This document shows, one piece after another, positions 5,865 through 8,469 of a stretch of 8,469 bases of DNA. This stretch comes from Bacteroidales bacterium. Lineage in GTDB: Bacteria > Bacteroidota > Bacteroidia > Bacteroidales > Muribaculaceae. Location: positions 1 through 8,469 of the forward strand of contig JAHZGZ010000125.1 of assembly GCA_019420545.1 (NCBI GenBank), in the 5' to 3' direction. The translations under genes and the position numbers were made by a program. Below the pieces are notes generated by a model. It was given only the letters and a program-made list of their open reading frames with translations, made no database searches and was not told the origin of the DNA. Positions within the stretch are counted from its first letter, which is position 1. Every line of letters begins with the position of its first letter.

Positions 5865-8469
5865 TTAGAAGGTTACTGTAAGGCCGAGGCGCCATGCGCG
5901 CTGCATCGGGTAAGAGGCAAACCAGGTGTTGTCGTAGTTCAGGAGCTGACGCATGTTGGAGAATACGCAGAGATTGTCGACTCCCACATTTACGTCGAGT
6001 CCGGCAAGACCGAGTTTGCGGGCTGTCTCCTCGCGGAACTGATATCCGACAGTCACATTCTTGACTTGCAGATAGTTCTGCTTTTTGTAGTAGCCGTGGT
6101 TGAATTTCTTGATATATCCGGGCGAGGGAGCCTCGGTATTTTCGGGATGTTCGGGTGTCCAGTATTTCACGCCGTGGATGTAGTTGGCGGTACTGAATGT
6201 ATATTGTGCGATATCGGGTATGTTGTCCGACATCCAGCGGCCGAATGAGCCGTAGAGTGAGAACGAAGCGTAGAACTGCTTGAAGTTGAACTGGTTTGAC
6301 ATCGACAGTGTGAACGACGGCTGCTTGCTGCCGATTACCATCTTGTCGTCGTCGGTGATCTTGCCGTCGCCGTTTACGTCAAGGAGCTTGGCGTCGCCGG
6401 CCTTGGCGCCGTTCTGATGGGCTACCGAATTGCCCTTGTCGTCGGTGTAGGTATACTCGTCACCGTTCTGCCAGATGCCGATTACGTTGAAATCGTAGAA
6501 TACCGAAAGGGGCTTGCCGATAAACCATTTGTTGTTGATATCGTCCTTGCCGTCGCCGCGAAGCTCTACGATCTTGTCGCGGTTGAGCGAGAAGCTGATG
6601 CTTGTGCGCCACTGGAAGTCGCGGGTCTGTACGTTGATGGTGTTGAGGGTTGCTTCGATACCTTTGTTCTCGGTCTCGCCGATGTTGTCCCAGATGGTCT
6701 TGTAGCCGTTCATGATGGGCACTGTACGCTTCATGAGGAGATCCTTGGTGCGCGAGCGGTATACGTCGATGCTACCGTTGATGCGGCCGTTGAAGAATGA
6801 GTAGTCGATACCGATGTTGGCCGTATAGGTTGTCTCCCACTTCAGGTTGGGGTTGCCTACGCCGTCGGAAGCCAGGTAGGTGGCATTCACTGCCTGAGAG
6901 CCGTCGCCCCACATGTATTTGATACCTGCGTCGGTATACAGGCGGTCGAGAGTCTGGTAGCGTGAGATGGCGTTGTTGCCGTTGGCACCGTAGGAGAGAC
7001 GGAGTTTGAGCATGTCGAGCCACTGTACGTTTTCACGCAGGAAAGGCTCGTTGCCGATGTGCCAGGCCACGGCGGCCGAGGGGAAGAAGGCGTACTTGTT
7101 GTTGCGCCCGAATACCGAGGCACCGTCGCGACGGCCGGTGAGGGTGATCATATACTTGCTGTCGAACATGTAGTTGATACGTCCCATGAGCGAGAGCATG
7201 TTCTCTTTCCAGAAACTTGAACCTACGGTGATGTTTTTTTCGCCGTTGCCGAGGTTGAAGAAACTCATGTCGTCGTTGACGAAGTATTCGGCTCCTTCGG
7301 ATGTGCCTCTGTTGTGCTTTTCCTGTACCGAGAAGAGGCCGGTGAGGTCGATATGGTGTTTGCCGAAGGTGTTGTCATACTTGATGACATTTTCCCACGT
7401 CCAGTCGACCGTACGTGAGGTGCTTATCGAGCCTTTGCCTTCGGTCTTCTTTCCTTCTGCGGTGTTGCGCCCGTAATATGTGCCGGTGTAGTTGTCGCGG
7501 TAGTTGTAGCCGTACTGCGACTTGAGAGTAAGGCCTTTGAAGGGTGCGATCTCGATGAAGCCGTTGTAGAGCACGTTGCGGCTGGTGTTCTCGCTGTCGG
7601 CACGTATGTTGCGCATCGGGCTGGGGAGGTTGGAGTAGTCCATAGGCTCGTCGTAGTAGTTGCCGTCCTCAGCCATGAAGATACCGTAGGGCGACTGCTT
7701 GATGGCATGCTCGAGGTTGGGGGTGAGGCCGCCGGTCTCGCGGTTGATGAACTGGCCGGTGATGCCTACAGTGAGCCATTTGTTGAGAACCTGCTGGATC
7801 GATGTGTAAACGTTGATACGCTCATAGTTGGAGTTGACGACAACACCGGGCTGGTCGAGATACGATACCGATGCCATGTAGGAAGTGGATTCTGTGCCAC
7901 CTGAAATAGACAGCTGATGGTTATGCTGGAATGAGGTGCGGAACACGTCGTCCTGCCAGTCGCGGGTGATACCCTTTGCGTAGTTGATACGCTCGCTGGC
8001 GCTGATTACCTGGCCGTATACCGGGTCGAGATCCACGCCGGTAAGCTGTTTGTTGCCGAGGCGCCCGAGATCCTGCTTGAAGCGGATGTATTCGTTGGGA
8101 CCCATGGTCTCCACACGCTGCATCTCGGAGGCGATGGAGTAGGTGCCTTTATATACAACCTTGGCCTTGCTCTTGGTGCCCTTCTTGGTCTGGATAAGGA
8201 TTACGCCATTGGAGCCTCGTGAACCGTAGATAGCCACTGATGAAGCATCTTTCAACACAGTAAGCGACTCCACGATGTTGGGATCGATATCGGCCAGGGA
8301 TCCGTCGTAGGGGATTCCGTCGAGAACTATCAGAGGGCTGTTGCTGCCCGACAGAGAGTTGGTACCGCGGATGAGGAGTGACTGGTTGGAGCCGGGCTTT
8401 GCATCGCCGGTGGTAATGTTGAAGCCCGATACCTGGCCTACGAGACGATCCATAAGGTTGGCTGAACCC
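5865..8469 (-). CDS. susC: SusC/RagA-family TonB-dependent transporter, 5' end outside the window
   Basis: This is an outer-membrane beta-barrel that imports oligosaccharides using TonB-ExbBD energy, paired with the SusD just downstream. The frame stays open to the right edge (GSANLMDRLVGQ...), giving about 867 residues. The Met at 8453 is internal: family members have about 1000 residues, so the signal peptide, carboxypeptidase-regulatory-like domain and first part of the plug are missing. Numbering from that Met, the plug contains IRGTNSL (28-34), LIVLDGIP (41-48) and the signature AIYGSRGSNGVILIQTKKG (74-92). The barrel follows and ends in the terminal-Phe strand LGLTVTF expected for barrel insertion. 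Near 690-702 lies DVNGDGKITDDDK, an EF-hand-like loop common in this family that may bind calcium. The operon promoter lies beyond the window. The symbol is used in the family sense only. Confidence 0.95.
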   Translation of the reverse strand, partial: GSANLMDRLVGQVSGFNITTGDAKPGSNQSLLIRGTNSLSGSNSPLIVLDGIPYDGSLADIDPNIVESLTVLKDASSVAIYGSRGSNGVILIQTKKGTKSKAKVVYKGTYSIASEMQRVETMGPNEYIRFKQDLGRLGNKQLTGVDLDPVYGQVISASERINYAKGITRDWQDDVFRTSFQHNHQLSISGGTESTSYMASVSYLDQPGVVVNSNYERINVYTSIQQVLNKWLTVGITGQFINRETGGLTPNLEHAIKQSPYGIFMAEDGNYYDEPMDYSNLPSPMRNIRADSENTSRNVLYNGFIEIAPFKGLTLKSQYGYNYRDNYTGTYYGRNTAEGKKTEGKGSISTSRTVDWTWENVIKYDNTFGKHHIDLTGLFSVQEKHNRGTSEGAEYFVNDDMSFFNLGNGEKNITVGSSFWKENMLSLMGRINYMFDSKYMITLTGRRDGASVFGRNNKYAFFPSAAVAWHIGNEPFLRENVQWLDMLKLRLSYGANGNNAISRYQTLDRLYTDAGIKYMWGDGSQAVNATYLASDGVGNPNLKWETTYTANIGIDYSFFNGRINGSIDVYRSRTKDLLMKRTVPIMNGYKTIWDNIGETENKGIEATLNTINVQTRDFQWRTSISFSLNRDKIVELRGDGKDDINNKWFIGKPLSVFYDFNVIGIWQNGDEYTYTDDKGNSVAHQNGAKAGDAKLLDVNGDGKITDDDKMVIGSKQPSFTLSMSNQFNFKQFYASFSLYGSFGRWMSDNIPDIAQYTFSTANYIHGVKYWTPEHPENTEAPSPGYIKKFNHGYYKKQNYLQVKNVTVGYQFREETARKLGLAGLDVNVGVDNLCVFSNMRQLLNYDNTWFASYPMQRAWRLGLTVTF

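Noticed and set aside
1995..8469. Genome-wide reassignment of TAG as a sense codon
   Set aside because: susC, susD and susE run for about 1850 codons with no in-frame TAG. If TAG were an ordinary sense codon several would be expected, so a single nonsense change is simpler.

Overview
The window looks like part of a gut Bacteroidales chromosome. The evidence is a leftward (minus-strand) susC-susD-susE-type outer-membrane glycan-uptake operon, lipoprotein signals with acidic residues after the lipidated Cys, several TAnnTTTG-type -7 promoter boxes, and no clear Shine-Dalgarno leaders. The moderately GC-rich genes next to an AT-richer intergenic region would suit Muribaculaceae or a relative, but genus cannot be fixed from this sequence.

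Layout. Bases 8469 to 1251 are one operon read right to left: a 5'-truncated SusC-like TonB-dependent transporter (5865-8469), a SusD-like glycan-binding lipoprotein (4194-5849), a SusE-like surface lipoprotein (2847-4148), and a DUF4874/DUF4832-type, glycoside-hydrolase-like lipoprotein gene (1251-2837). The last gene is interrupted by an in-frame TAG at 1995-1997. A strong intrinsic terminator (1184-1232) closes the operon. The first 1.2 kb contain no convincing complete gene. They hold the first five codons of another leftward gene (1-16) with its own promoter, a divergent rightward promoter feeding a terminator-ended small RNA candidate (about 261-325), a cluster of GC-rich palindromes including a 194-bp MITE-like inverted-repeat element (546-739), and a second leftward promoter that may drive a structured transcript (about 756-960).

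Working together. SusD and SusE would capture an oligosaccharide at the cell surface, SusC would import it with TonB energy, and the fourth lipoprotein would probably trim or bind the glycan outside the cell. The substrate cannot be deduced. The sensor/regulator and most degradative enzymes of the locus are not in the window.

The points most worth checking are the clean nonsense codon splitting the hydrolase-like gene, the small RNA with its divergent regulatory region, and a Cys/His cluster in the SusE-like protein. I found no convincing new multi-gene system.
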